A stretch of DNA of 64,000 nucleotides from an uncultured Porphyromonadaceae bacterium (GTDB taxonomy: Bacteria; Bacteroidota; Bacteroidia; Bacteroidales; Muribaculaceae), in contig UQER01000005.1 in the NCBI GenBank assembly GCA_900540205.1, positions 1 through 64,000 of the forward strand, given 5' to 3'. The position numbers and the translations under genes are program-made. Positions 32,685 through 42,701 of this stretch are shown here, piece after piece. Each line of letters starts with the position of its first letter. Positions within the stretch are counted from its first letter, which is position 1. Under the pieces are notes generated by a model, which made no database searches, had not been told where the DNA came from, and was given only the letters and a program-made list of their open reading frames with translations.

Positions 32685-35600
32685 TCACCGCGCAAGATTC
32701 AGATTCAACGATAATCCGTAGGACGAATTACTTGTGGGATATGCTGATGTGCTTACCAGAGGGGTGTTGACCTGATGGTCGAAATAGGCGGCCAGGGTCA
32801 AGCGCCGGCTAAGAATATAACTTGCATTGAAATTGATGGTAAACGTACGCGTCCCCGAGGTAGGCTGCGTATAATTCGATTCAATGCGCCGGATTAGCGC
32901 CTGCGTGTTCTGCAACGAGATATCAGCGTTTATTGTCAGGTCGTTGCTCACACCTTTCTGCGAACCGCGCATTTTCAGAATCGTATTGAAACCTACAATC
33001 TTGTATCCCAGACCGACGGTAAGTCCACGGGTAGTGGCCTCCACCATCTGCCCTGCCGAGCTGTTCAGAGTAAGGGTACGCTGGTCACGCCATTCGGCAT
33101 TCACCTGCAGGTCGTTGCGGAGTGTGGCATTGAAGCCGATGAGCGGCGCGAAACGTTCGGTAATCGACACTGATGAGATGTTATATGGCGACGAAGGAAT
33201 CGGTGAGCCGGTAAGTTCGTCAAGTGTGAAACCGATGTTGTCGCCGGCACTCAGCCAGTTCAGATAAGACGAATAGCTGCCCACCGAATATGTGCATTGG
33301 TATGCATGGCTAAGCGTAAACGATTTGAGATACTTGCGCATGTTACCCAGATTTATCAGCCCGTCGTAGGTGACACGCCAGTTGGGCAGCACATGGGCGA
33401 ACGACGGGAACGGATCCAGATACTGTTTTGTGGGATTCGAACCGGTGTATGCCGCGATGAAAGCTGGAATCAACACATCCGACGAAGTTTCCGACACACC
33501 CCCTACCTGTGGGTCGAACGGCATACCGGCATGCGGATTGTCGCGCATGAATCCTGTTGAGGGATAAGTGGCACCGGCATACTGGTCCTGCACGCGCCCC
33601 GCAATCACAGGAATATAGTCGATGAAATTCTGGAACGCCTGACTGTAGTAGCCATCCTCAGCCTTTGATGACCCGAGTGCGGTTTTCAGCGCTACATGCG
33701 TCTTGGTATATGAGCCGGACAGACTTACCGGCATGTCGGCATACATGAACTGCACCTGACTTGTGCGGTTATCTGTGCGGTTGGACGTAAGCTGGATTTT
33801 CAGGCCCTTTATCGGTTCAAGCTGTAGCTCGATGTTAAGCTCGTTGCCTACGGACCACATTGCCGGGGATGTCTGGCCGTCATCGCATATAAGCCAGCCA
33901 TGCTCCTTGGCTTTGTAGATATAATCCTCTCCGGTGAAACCGAATGCAAAATCCAGACCGGGCGACATGGGGCCATAGTGTGTGCTCTGCCCGAATACAT
34001 CGCCGATTTCATTGCGGAACAAAGGCAGGGACAACGTTTTGGTGCGCTTCCACCGCACGGCCGCAGACCGCGGACTCATGGCCAGTCGGAGTGAATACTC
34101 CCCTATCTGGCGCCATATCGACTTATCCTCCTTGAGGATTTCCTCGATGGTGAATTTCACATCCTTGTCGCTCCGGGTGAGAATCTCGATGCTGTTGGCA
34201 TCCACCACACGGTGTTTCATCACGAACGGCTTGCCGTCGGCCAGCTTGGCGGTCACTTTCACCTTGCGTGTACGCAGGTTGTGCTTTATCACGAAGGAGG
34301 TGTCCGGATTCAGTTTGAACGTGCGCTCAAAACGCTTGGGCTTTTTCTCGGGAGTGTTGCGCCGTGTGTTGCTGAACCGCTTGTTCACATCCTTCACGAA
34401 CGGAATCTTATTGTAGAGGCTTTCGAAGTTGATGCGTCCGTCAACGTTGAACGACGACTGGTTGGCTATGGTGTTGCCCATCGACACGCCATCCACCTCA
34501 GCTCCGCGATCCCAACGGTAAGTAGCGTTATAGGATGCCGACGCCGTGAGGAAATCGAGCACAGGAATGCGGTTGAAGGGCGCACGGTAGGTAGCCACAA
34601 AATTCTGGTTATAGCTCCACGGTGTGCCAAGCGACAGAATGGACTGCCACACGGTGTCCTTCCACTCTTTGTAGCGGTCGGGGAACAGCTTGCGGTTCAC
34701 AGCTCCTACTGTCTCCTCAATGCGTGCGGACGTGTTGGAGGTGAACGAAAGGTTAAGCGATTTGGTGAGATTCCAGGTGACCTGCAGCTGACGGTCCCAA
34801 AGGAAGTTCTTGCTGACAGAGACAGGAAGCTGGAACATGACGTCGGTTTCCGAACGGGTCTGCTGCTCGTAATAATATCTGCTCATGTTGGTGAGGAAGG
34901 AGATATTGTTGGGCAGATAGTTCAGTTCCCATTCGCGCAGGAAACGCAGGTTCTTGTTCTTCGACTTTATGCCGCCGAAGGGCTTGAAGCCCTTGATCAT
35001 CGGCGAATAATTATAGGCCAGCGACCCGCGGTAGTCGTTGGTATATTCATACTCCGTCGTGGGATTTACTCGCGTCTGCTTGTTGAACGAGAAGTTGAAT
35101 GTGAAGTTCGAGGGGTCCCACGGCATGGGACGCTTGCTCGTCACATCGAACTTCAGGCCGGAAATGGAGAAACTCTTGACCGTGTTCTGCTCCACGGCAT
35201 AGGCGTTGATTGAATCGCGCTCATGCTTGTCGGCGGCTTCGTCAAGGGCATCCTTGAGCAGCACGTCCTGGTCGAGAGGATTGTATTTCGGGGTGGTTTT
35301 TTCTTTAGAATATGAATAATAAATCGGCGCGCGGAGCTTGACCTTCTCAGGGAGGAAGCGCCCCAGGTCGGCCTGCACGGCAAAGTTGTACTGGTGATAG
35401 TCGTCCATCCGGCGTGCATTTAGGCCCTGATCCACGTTTCCGAAACCGGATGTCTCTATATGCGTGCCGAAATTGAATGTGGCCACATCGGAAAGGCCCA
35501 GGTTCACGTTGGCCTTGGCTGCCCATCCACCCTCTTCATCAAAGTCGGTTACCTTCAGTTCGTTCACCCATACGATACCGTCCTTGACAACATTAGAGTT

Positions 35601-38600
35601 ATTGCGCACACCCACGAGCATCACACGGATGTCGCTCAGCGAGGGGTTACCCATCACGGCCATGCGGTTGCGTTCGTTGTCCGGGTCACGGGCGGTGTAG
35701 AGTGTGGCATAACCCACGTTGCTTCCCTCCTGCGCTTTGGCTTTGTTTCGCTCTTTTTTGAGGTTGACAAGATTCTGCAGTTTCAGGTCCATGAAGTTCT
35801 CGATGGGCCACACCTTGTCGCGGTCCGTTTCAAGCCAGTTGTTGTAACGTCCGTGAGGCGTCAGCACCAGCGGAATCTCATATTCATAGAAATTGCTCTT
35901 GACGTCCGTACCGATACGGATAAACATCGACAGCTCGCCGGAACGCAGATTGGTCACATCGTCGATAAGCCGCTCAGCATGTGCCCACATCTGCAGGCGC
36001 TTATAGTTGCGCAGGTCATGCTGGGTGTCGCGATATACCCCGCGCCCGTCGCCGGCCTGGAGCCCGGTCACCTTCATTGACATGGACTGCTCGTTGAGCT
36101 GAGTTATCTGCGACTGCCCGGGATCCACAATACGTGTCACACCGGGAGGCAGCACATAGTTCACCGGCTCACGGTCGGCGTTTTCCTCGATGTTTACCAC
36201 CGACACATCCAGATCACCTTCGGCAGGCAGGTCACCACGGGTGTTGAGGTTGAAATCATATGTGCGCCATTCGCCACGCACCAGTTCAAGGGTGGCGAAA
36301 CGCAAGTGGGTCACCTGCTTGAATCCGGTCAGAAACATGCGGGCAAAACGTATGGTGGAGAAATCGTTGATAGATCCAACGATTTTCTCATATGCGCTCA
36401 GGGGAATTTTAAACTGATACCACTCGGTCTGCTGTTCCTGGCCGTCACGGGTCAGAACCACCGACGTCTGCTTGTCGGTGATGAAATTCTTCCCGACAAC
36501 GAGGTCCTCCGGACGGATGGATACCTTGTACTGGAAGTAGCGCTCGTACTCGTTGAGAGTATTGTCCTGATTGATATCCTCCACATCCGGCACGCTGCGC
36601 GCACTCTGGTACAGCGGGTCGGCAGCCTCCTCGGGCGACAGCGAGTTGCCCTCAACGCCATTGTAATGCTTATAGCGCTGGAGGATGTCGAGGCGCATGT
36701 CGTCATAGTCGTATCCGCGGAAGAAGTGGTAATTGTCACCGGCGGGGTCATTGAACGGCGAGAATATGTCGGACTGCATGCGCTCAATGGCAGCTGCCGA
36801 CAGTTTAGTGCGCAGCTTGTCGAGATAACTACGGTAACTGTCGAATGTGAACTCGCTTTCATTGGGCAGTCCGTCGAGACCTACGTCCTGCACTGCACGT
36901 GAGCCGGAATTATTGTCGAACGAATATGTCAGTGAATTCTGCGAGGAAACACGTCCCCACACGGTGTTCTGAAGGAACTGGTCGTTCCCGTCGTATGGAA
37001 TGCCGTTTTCATATGATTTCAGGCCGTCCTTGAGAATATCCTCGGAAATCTCACCGAAATTCAGGTAGAGGTCACCGCCATCATAGTTGGGATTCTCCGG
37101 ATCAAGGAAGGGATTGAGCAGCCAGAACTGCACGTATTCTATGTTCGACTGCTCGAAGTTCGTATTGTCCATTCGGCGCATGATGCCGCCCCACCTGCGC
37201 TCGGGATTGAGCAGGTTGCCGTTTTCGTCGATATTGTCGGCATCGAGGTTATAGGGACCGCGTTCTGTGGGATAGAACGAGAGGTTGAGCGTCTGGATCA
37301 CGTTAGATTCACCATACGTCAGTTCGCGTCCGGGGAATATCTCCTGCGACGTTACCTCGCGAACGTAGGGATTCGACTGCTGTTTGAAATCATTCTTGAT
37401 ATAGCCCGGCGCAAGCGATGAATTGCGCTCGGTGAACATGCGGTCAATGTAATACCAGTTGAGCAACGCGCGGTTCTTGCCGTAATCCACATTGTTGCTC
37501 AATGCCGCTTCGGGAAACAGTGCGTTTTTACCGCTGTCGTAAGGTGTTGATGCCAGGAACCATGAATAAGGTGAACGCAGGTCGATACCGGTCTGCGATG
37601 TCTCGAAGTCATCAACATACGAGCTCCCCTTCGACGAACCGGCCTTCTGCTTATGAGGCACCAGACGGGCATACTCCGCCGTGAGGTTGAGCGTAGACGG
37701 CGCTGTGGCATTGACGGTAGGTATCTTGTTCAACAGATTGGTAAGCCACATGAACTTGGTGTTGTACGACAGATTGAACCCGAAAATAGAGTTGTTGATA
37801 ATCTCGTCGCCGATGTTCACCTTCTCGGTCAAAGCCTTTTCCGAGAAATGCATGATGGTGGCACCGATGTTGAAGTTCTTGTTGACGGCATACTGGAGGT
37901 CAAGTCCGAGCAGTGTTTTCCTCTGCATCGAGAAAAGGCTCTGGTTTTCCAGAGTGACACTGATGCTCTGCCCCGAATCGATGATGCTCTGGTTGGTTAT
38001 CGTCACGATACCCATGGCATAATCGACGGTATAGTCGGAATTCTCCACAAGCTGCACGCCCCCGGCCATAACAACCACAGATCCGCGCGGCACGTTCATG
38101 GCGTTAAGGCGTATCTGAGAGCCGGAAGATGCCTGATAGGATCCGGACAGTATGAACTTGTTCTTGTCGGAGAACTGACGGGCCACCACCTGAGTGGAGT
38201 CGTACAGTTCCTTGTACACATAGTTCTGCGCAATGGCGGGATTGTTGATTTTTTTCTCAAGATAAGCGCCGAACGGCTCTGCGACAGGGAAGATTATTTT
38301 GCCGGTGGACGCTATGACAGTATACCCCTCAATAAAATCAAAGAATCCGTCGGGATTGCTCTGCTCGTTTGAATCGATGCGGTCGAGCCCCAGTACCTGA
38401 AGCAGGCTGAGATTATTGAGCCCCGGCACAGGAAGGTAGTTGATCTGTGTACCGGTGGTGTCGCTGAGATATTTGATGTTGAGACGGAAATTCTGCTTCT
38501 GCACCTGATATGCACCGAGCGAATAAACGTTTTTCATCATCAGGCGCCACATCGGCATCTTGGGATCTGTGGTGGTGCTTTTGAGCATCTTCACATAAAG

Positions 38601-40172
38601 CGACTGGGATGTGGTGGTGATGTCGCTCGAGAACTCACCCACCTGATACACCTGACCATTGTAAGTGTACTGGAACGCCACACCGAGAACCTCGTCAGCA
38701 TTGAGCTGCGACTTAATGGAGATATAGCCGAGTGTTGAATTCAGGGTGTACTCATTGCTGTTGAGCAGACGGGCGCTCTCAATTTTTTCATAATCTCGAC
38801 CACCCTCGATGCCGTATGCTGCCAAAGGAGACAAAGCCTGTGTGACAGTGTTGATGTTACGTGCGTCGGGATACTGCTCCTTGATGGTGCTGAGCAGATT
38901 GTTTGAATTGTTGTTCGGCACGGGAACGGCTGCCGACGGAATCCAGTAGCTGTTGGCCAGATTCTTGTTTTCGCCGAGGTCGGTGAACGCCACAACGTTG
39001 CGTGCCTGCTCGTAACGGCCGCTCTTGTTGGTCACCCACACCTCCACACGGGTGATGTTGATGCCCGACGAAACAAACGGCAGCTTGGATGCGAACTGGT
39101 CGTAGTTCTCATAAAAATACTGCGAAAGGAAGAAGTGTCGGTTCTGATCGTACTGGTCAACATTCACCGAAAACTCTGTTGCCTGTGCCCCGCCCTTGGT
39201 GTTGACTGATTTTGACTCCGAATTCTGCTGCGACACCAGCCCGGTGACTGTCAGTTTGCCGAACTGCAGCTGTGTCTTTACACCGAACAATGCCGTTGAT
39301 CCGCGTATGAGCGACGACCCGGTTGTCATCGACACGTTACCGGCCTCGATGCTTTTGACAATGTCGTCCTCTTTCCCCTCATAACCGAGCTTGATATTTT
39401 TTGAATCGAATTCAAAAGTAGCGTCGGTGTTGTAGGTCATGTCGAACTTAAGGCGGTCGCCCACAGAGGCTCCGATGTTGGCCTGAATCTTCTGTTCGAA
39501 GTCAAAAAATGTCTTTCTGCGTGAATCCAGCGCAAGCGAAGGGTTGTCTGTCTTGTTCGACTTCATACCCATCCTTATCTGCACCGATCCTTGTGTTTTC
39601 AACGACACGCCACCGGGGCCGAATATTTTCTCCAGAGGCCCGTAGGCGAAGTTCATGTCGAAAATATTGAACGGCTCCTTCTGCTTGTTGTCTTTAAGTT
39701 CCTGATTCTTTTCCTGATAGTATTCCTGAAGCGACTTGCGAAGCTGCCAGTTGTCATACTGCTTTTTTGAAAGCATGAACGGGGTGGTAATCTCCGTGTC
39801 ACCCAGCTTTGTTCGTATCACATAGAAGCCTGTTACAGGGTCGAACTCAGCCACTGTGGTGATGTTTGACGGTGTGGAGAGGTCAGCGGCAAACTGATCC
39901 TCCATCAGGTCCTCATAAGTGGCTGGCACTGTCTGCTGCACCGGGAAAGGCATCATTATGCTGTCGGCCGGATTCAGCGGCACCGGTACACCGGGATACA
40001 TCGGCGGAGGTGTAAGTGTAGACGGAGCCAGCGGGGTTGCACCACCGGAAATCTGGGCAATGGCATAGAATGAAGTGGCTGTCAGCAGCGCAACGGCTCC
40101 CGACAGCAGCATCAACTTTTTCCATATTCTATTATTGCGCAGCGTCTTAATCGGCATGTCTGTTGGTTGCAA
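32685..40172 (-). CDS. sprA: SprA/Sov, outer-membrane translocon of type IX secretion
   Basis: Giant outer-membrane beta-barrel that forms the exit pore of the type IX secretion system. At 2,495 residues it is close to Sov of Porphyromonas (about 2,500). Signal peptide at about 17-40 (LMLLSGAVALLTATSFYAIAQ). Repeated SprA-type segments follow, such as GGVSLKTQGSVQIRMGMK and VSMTTGSSLIRGSTALFGV, then long runs of alternating strands. It ends in an aromatic-rich strand (SSYGLSLNLNLAR). The reading frame is unbroken. Follows ruvA by 54 nt, the arrangement seen in many Bacteroidota. The ATG at 40157 is a possible alternative start. Confidence 0.95.
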   Translation of the reverse strand: MQPTDMPIKTLRNNRIWKKLMLLSGAVALLTATSFYAIAQISGGATPLAPSTLTPPPMYPGVPVPLNPADSIMMPFPVQQTVPATYEDLMEDQFAADLSTPSNITTVAEFDPVTGFYVIRTKLGDTEITTPFMLSKKQYDNWQLRKSLQEYYQEKNQELKDNKQKEPFNIFDMNFAYGPLEKIFGPGGVSLKTQGSVQIRMGMKSNKTDNPSLALDSRRKTFFDFEQKIQANIGASVGDRLKFDMTYNTDATFEFDSKNIKLGYEGKEDDIVKSIEAGNVSMTTGSSLIRGSTALFGVKTQLQFGKLTVTGLVSQQNSESKSVNTKGGAQATEFSVNVDQYDQNRHFFLSQYFYENYDQFASKLPFVSSGINITRVEVWVTNKSGRYEQARNVVAFTDLGENKNLANSYWIPSAAVPVPNNNSNNLLSTIKEQYPDARNINTVTQALSPLAAYGIEGGRDYEKIESARLLNSNEYTLNSTLGYISIKSQLNADEVLGVAFQYTYNGQVYQVGEFSSDITTTSQSLYVKMLKSTTTDPKMPMWRLMMKNVYSLGAYQVQKQNFRLNIKYLSDTTGTQINYLPVPGLNNLSLLQVLGLDRIDSNEQSNPDGFFDFIEGYTVIASTGKIIFPVAEPFGAYLEKKINNPAIAQNYVYKELYDSTQVVARQFSDKNKFILSGSYQASSGSQIRLNAMNVPRGSVVVMAGGVQLVENSDYTVDYAMGIVTITNQSIIDSGQSISVTLENQSLFSMQRKTLLGLDLQYAVNKNFNIGATIMHFSEKALTEKVNIGDEIINNSIFGFNLSYNTKFMWLTNLLNKIPTVNATAPSTLNLTAEYARLVPHKQKAGSSKGSSYVDDFETSQTGIDLRSPYSWFLASTPYDSGKNALFPEAALSNNVDYGKNRALLNWYYIDRMFTERNSSLAPGYIKNDFKQQSNPYVREVTSQEIFPGRELTYGESNVIQTLNLSFYPTERGPYNLDADNIDENGNLLNPERRWGGIMRRMDNTNFEQSNIEYVQFWLLNPFLDPENPNYDGGDLYLNFGEISEDILKDGLKSYENGIPYDGNDQFLQNTVWGRVSSQNSLTYSFDNNSGSRAVQDVGLDGLPNESEFTFDSYRSYLDKLRTKLSAAAIERMQSDIFSPFNDPAGDNYHFFRGYDYDDMRLDILQRYKHYNGVEGNSLSPEEAADPLYQSARSVPDVEDINQDNTLNEYERYFQYKVSIRPEDLVVGKNFITDKQTSVVLTRDGQEQQTEWYQFKIPLSAYEKIVGSINDFSTIRFARMFLTGFKQVTHLRFATLELVRGEWRTYDFNLNTRGDLPAEGDLDVSVVNIEENADREPVNYVLPPGVTRIVDPGQSQITQLNEQSMSMKVTGLQAGDGRGVYRDTQHDLRNYKRLQMWAHAERLIDDVTNLRSGELSMFIRIGTDVKSNFYEYEIPLVLTPHGRYNNWLETDRDKVWPIENFMDLKLQNLVNLKKERNKAKAQEGSNVGYATLYTARDPDNERNRMAVMGNPSLSDIRVMLVGVRNNSNVVKDGIVWVNELKVTDFDEEGGWAAKANVNLGLSDVATFNFGTHIETSGFGNVDQGLNARRMDDYHQYNFAVQADLGRFLPEKVKLRAPIYYSYSKEKTTPKYNPLDQDVLLKDALDEAADKHERDSINAYAVEQNTVKSFSISGLKFDVTSKRPMPWDPSNFTFNFSFNKQTRVNPTTEYEYTNDYRGSLAYNYSPMIKGFKPFGGIKSKNKNLRFLREWELNYLPNNISFLTNMSRYYYEQQTRSETDVMFQLPVSVSKNFLWDRQLQVTWNLTKSLNLSFTSNTSARIEETVGAVNRKLFPDRYKEWKDTVWQSILSLGTPWSYNQNFVATYRAPFNRIPVLDFLTASASYNATYRWDRGAEVDGVSMGNTIANQSSFNVDGRINFESLYNKIPFVKDVNKRFSNTRRNTPEKKPKRFERTFKLNPDTSFVIKHNLRTRKVKVTAKLADGKPFVMKHRVVDANSIEILTRSDKDVKFTIEEILKEDKSIWRQIGEYSLRLAMSPRSAAVRWKRTKTLSLPLFRNEIGDVFGQSTHYGPMSPGLDFAFGFTGEDYIYKAKEHGWLICDDGQTSPAMWSVGNELNIELQLEPIKGLKIQLTSNRTDNRTSQVQFMYADMPVSLSGSYTKTHVALKTALGSSKAEDGYYSQAFQNFIDYIPVIAGRVQDQYAGATYPSTGFMRDNPHAGMPFDPQVGGVSETSSDVLIPAFIAAYTGSNPTKQYLDPFPSFAHVLPNWRVTYDGLINLGNMRKYLKSFTLSHAYQCTYSVGSYSSYLNWLSAGDNIGFTLDELTGSPIPSSPYNISSVSITERFAPLIGFNATLRNDLQVNAEWRDQRTLTLNSSAGQMVEATTRGLTVGLGYKIVGFNTILKMRGSQKGVSNDLTINADISLQNTQALIRRIESNYTQPTSGTRTFTINFNASYILSRRLTLAAYFDHQVNTPLVSTSAYPTSNSSYGLSLNLNLAR

Positions 40173-40226
40173 CGCACAATGTCCATCCTTACAGACGGCT
40201 TCTCCGGCATGTCCTCCCCTCGCAGG

Positions 40227-40808
40227 TCAAAGCATGGTAAGCGCTTTCTTTATAGCTTTCTCCACTTTAAGCGACGGATCGTCGGCAAAAAGCTTCGTAA
40301 GCACCTTCTGGCTCTGAGGTTTGGCAAAGCCAAGCATGGTCAGGGCCGCAAGAGCCTCATCGAATGCCTCGGAAGCAGGCGTTTGCTCTAATACTAACGT
40401 ATCGCCGGCCGGTTTTATTTTATCGCGCAAGTCAACAATTACACGTTCGGCGGTTTTTGCACCCACGCCCTTCACTGCTTTTAGACGTTTGACGTCTCCG
40501 GAAGTTATAACTACTTCCAACTCAGCAGGTGAGGCAGAGGACAGCAACATACGCGCCGTGTTGGCACCAACACCACTCACCCCAATTAGCAGGCGGAACA
40601 ACGCACGCTCACGCGCAGTAGAGAATCCGAAAAGCACATGCGCATCCTCACGTATAACCTCGTGCGCCAGCAGACGCACGTCTTTTTTATTCTCCAGCTC
40701 GCTGAATGTGGTCAGCGATATATTCATTTCATACCCGATACCATGATTGTCCACAATCACGTAGGTCGGAGTCAGCTCGGTTATGCTGCCAGATATATAT
40801 TCAATCAT
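40227..40808 (-). CDS. ruvA: Holliday junction helicase subunit RuvA
   Basis: Binds Holliday junctions and loads RuvB. The 193-residue protein has the N-terminal OB fold (MIEYISGSITELTPTYVIVD), two helix-hairpin-helix units (LIGVSGVGANTARMLLSS and LKAVKGVGAKTAERVIVDL) and the C-terminal RuvB-binding domain (EALAALTMLGF). Probably cotranscribed with sprA. ruvB and ruvC are not in the window. Confidence 0.96.
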   Translation of the reverse strand: MIEYISGSITELTPTYVIVDNHGIGYEMNISLTTFSELENKKDVRLLAHEVIREDAHVLFGFSTARERALFRLLIGVSGVGANTARMLLSSASPAELEVVITSGDVKRLKAVKGVGAKTAERVIVDLRDKIKPAGDTLVLEQTPASEAFDEALAALTMLGFAKPQSQKVLTKLFADDPSLKVEKAIKKALTML

Positions 40809-40870
40809 AATATTTCAACACTGAATTTAACTACACAATACACAGAAGTGGAATCGTGAAGAGGGAAGTA

Positions 40871-42688
40871 TCAATCCTCCGAATAGTGCCGCAAAACACG
40901 GCGATACGAATTGAAGATTTTGGATTTGGATACAAACCCTACGTACTTGCCGTCGGCATCGACCACAGGAAGATTCCAGGCTCCGGTATCGTCAAATGTC
41001 TTCATTACGTGGTCCATAGAGTCGCCGATGCACAGCTTGGCCGGCGGCATGGCCATGAACCGACTCACATACATACGTTTATACAAGTCCGGACGGAACA
41101 TGATATTACGTATATCGTCAAGAAGCACCACCCCGATCAGATGGCTGTCGTCATCAAGCACGGGGAACAGGTTGCGGCTCGACTTGGAGATGGTATCCAC
41201 CATCTGACGCAGATTCATGTCGGCTTTCACCGACAGAAAATCTGTCTCTATAACCGAATTCATTTTCAGCAGAGTAAGAACAGCTTTGTCCTTATGATGC
41301 GTGAGCAGCTCGCCGCGGCGGGCAAGACGCATGGTGTAGATGGAATATGGCTCAAAAATTTTGATGGTGCCGTATGAAATCGCCGAAACTATCAGCAACG
41401 GGAGGAACAGTTCGTAGCCTCCGGTCATCTCGGCAGTAAGGAAGATGCCCATCAAAGGCGCATGCATCACGCCCGACATCACCCCGGCCATTCCCATCAG
41501 CGCGAAGTTCTTGACCGACAAATCCAGTCCGGGAAACAGATTATTGAGAAGATAAGCGAAAAAGAATCCTGCCATGCAGCCCACATAAAGCGACGGGGCG
41601 AATGTTCCGCCCACACCGCCGGCACCGTTGGTTGCCGAGGTGGCGAATCCTTTCAACGCTATGATGAGACCGATGTAGACTATTATTAGCGTGACACTGC
41701 CGCGGTCGTTATAAAAAATCGAGCCATCGACAATAGAGGACGGATCGCCGTTGAGCAGCGAGTTGATCGAACCGTAACCTTCGCCATAGAGCGGGGGAAA
41801 GAGGAACACAAGCGATGCAAGTACCGCACCACCGAAAAGTGTTTTCTTCCATTGAGATGAGAGGTGTTTCTTAAAGAATGACTCCATCATCATCATCACT
41901 TTTGTGAAATAGAGCGAGACCAGACCGCAGAACAGCCCGAGCCCTACAAAAAAGGGTATGCGTGCCGTCACAAACGGTTCGCTCTGGACAAAGAAAAACT
42001 CCAGATCATAACCGGTGAAGATGTAGGCTATGGATGCTGCCGATATCGAGGCCATCAGCAACGGCATCACGGTGACCGTAGTGAGGTCGAGCATCAGCAC
42101 CTCCAGCGTGAACAGCATCCCAGCTATAGGCGCCTTGAAGATGCCGGCGATACCTGCTGCGGCCCCGCAGCCCACCAGAATCATGAGCACACGCGGCGAC
42201 AGCCTGAATGCCTGACCGAGGTTAGAACCGATGGCAGCTCCGGTGTAGACAATCGGGCCTTCAGCTCCCACCGACCCACCGAAACCGATGGTTATCGATG
42301 ATGCCACAACCGATGTGTACATGTTGTGAGGTTTCAGGCGGCTCTTGTTCTGCGATATGGAATAAAGCACACGAGTGACACCATGCGAGATATTATCGCG
42401 CACAACGTAACGGACATACCAGCACGCAAGCAGAATGCCGATTACCGGATATATGATATACAGATAATTACCCTGTGCCTCATTTATGTCGGCTGTAAGG
42501 GTTCCGGAAATCAGGTGTATCAGCCATTTGAGCACCATGGCTGCCAACCCGGCCAAGATCCCTACAATGAGCGACAGGATAATGACAAGCGATTTTTCCT
42601 TTATGTGATGCTGACGCCAGATCAGGAATTTCAGCCATGCGGAATGTGCACGCTGAGCTGTTGGGCGGTTCAGTATATTATAGTGCAT
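40871..42688 (-). CDS. ClC-family chloride channel or antiporter with CBS domains
   Basis: A 605-residue inner-membrane protein: about 430 residues of ClC helices, then two CBS domains (about 480-590) that may sense nucleotides. The gating glutamate is kept in GAEGP (Glu143; GREGP in E. coli). The anion-site GSGIP motif reads SHGVT at 101-105, as in some other CBS-bearing bacterial ClC proteins. The internal glutamate (FTLEVLMLDL) of proton-coupled members is present, which favours an antiporter. The ATG at 42688 avoids the overlap with the upstream gene that a start at 42718 would give. Confidence 0.92.
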   Translation of the reverse strand: MHYNILNRPTAQRAHSAWLKFLIWRQHHIKEKSLVIILSLIVGILAGLAAMVLKWLIHLISGTLTADINEAQGNYLYIIYPVIGILLACWYVRYVVRDNISHGVTRVLYSISQNKSRLKPHNMYTSVVASSITIGFGGSVGAEGPIVYTGAAIGSNLGQAFRLSPRVLMILVGCGAAAGIAGIFKAPIAGMLFTLEVLMLDLTTVTVMPLLMASISAASIAYIFTGYDLEFFFVQSEPFVTARIPFFVGLGLFCGLVSLYFTKVMMMMESFFKKHLSSQWKKTLFGGAVLASLVFLFPPLYGEGYGSINSLLNGDPSSIVDGSIFYNDRGSVTLIIVYIGLIIALKGFATSATNGAGGVGGTFAPSLYVGCMAGFFFAYLLNNLFPGLDLSVKNFALMGMAGVMSGVMHAPLMGIFLTAEMTGGYELFLPLLIVSAISYGTIKIFEPYSIYTMRLARRGELLTHHKDKAVLTLLKMNSVIETDFLSVKADMNLRQMVDTISKSSRNLFPVLDDDSHLIGVVLLDDIRNIMFRPDLYKRMYVSRFMAMPPAKLCIGDSMDHVMKTFDDTGAWNLPVVDADGKYVGFVSKSKIFNSYRRVLRHYSED

Positions 42689-42701
42689 AGGTTTATGTTT
42701 G

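Noticed and set aside
34212..35213. 333-codon plus-strand open frame inside sprA
   Set aside because: Opposite a continuous SprA reading frame; composition typical of a shadow.
32685..40172. Suspected frameshift or fusion because of the 2,495-residue length
   Set aside because: The frame is continuous and the length agrees with Sov/SprA of other Bacteroidota.
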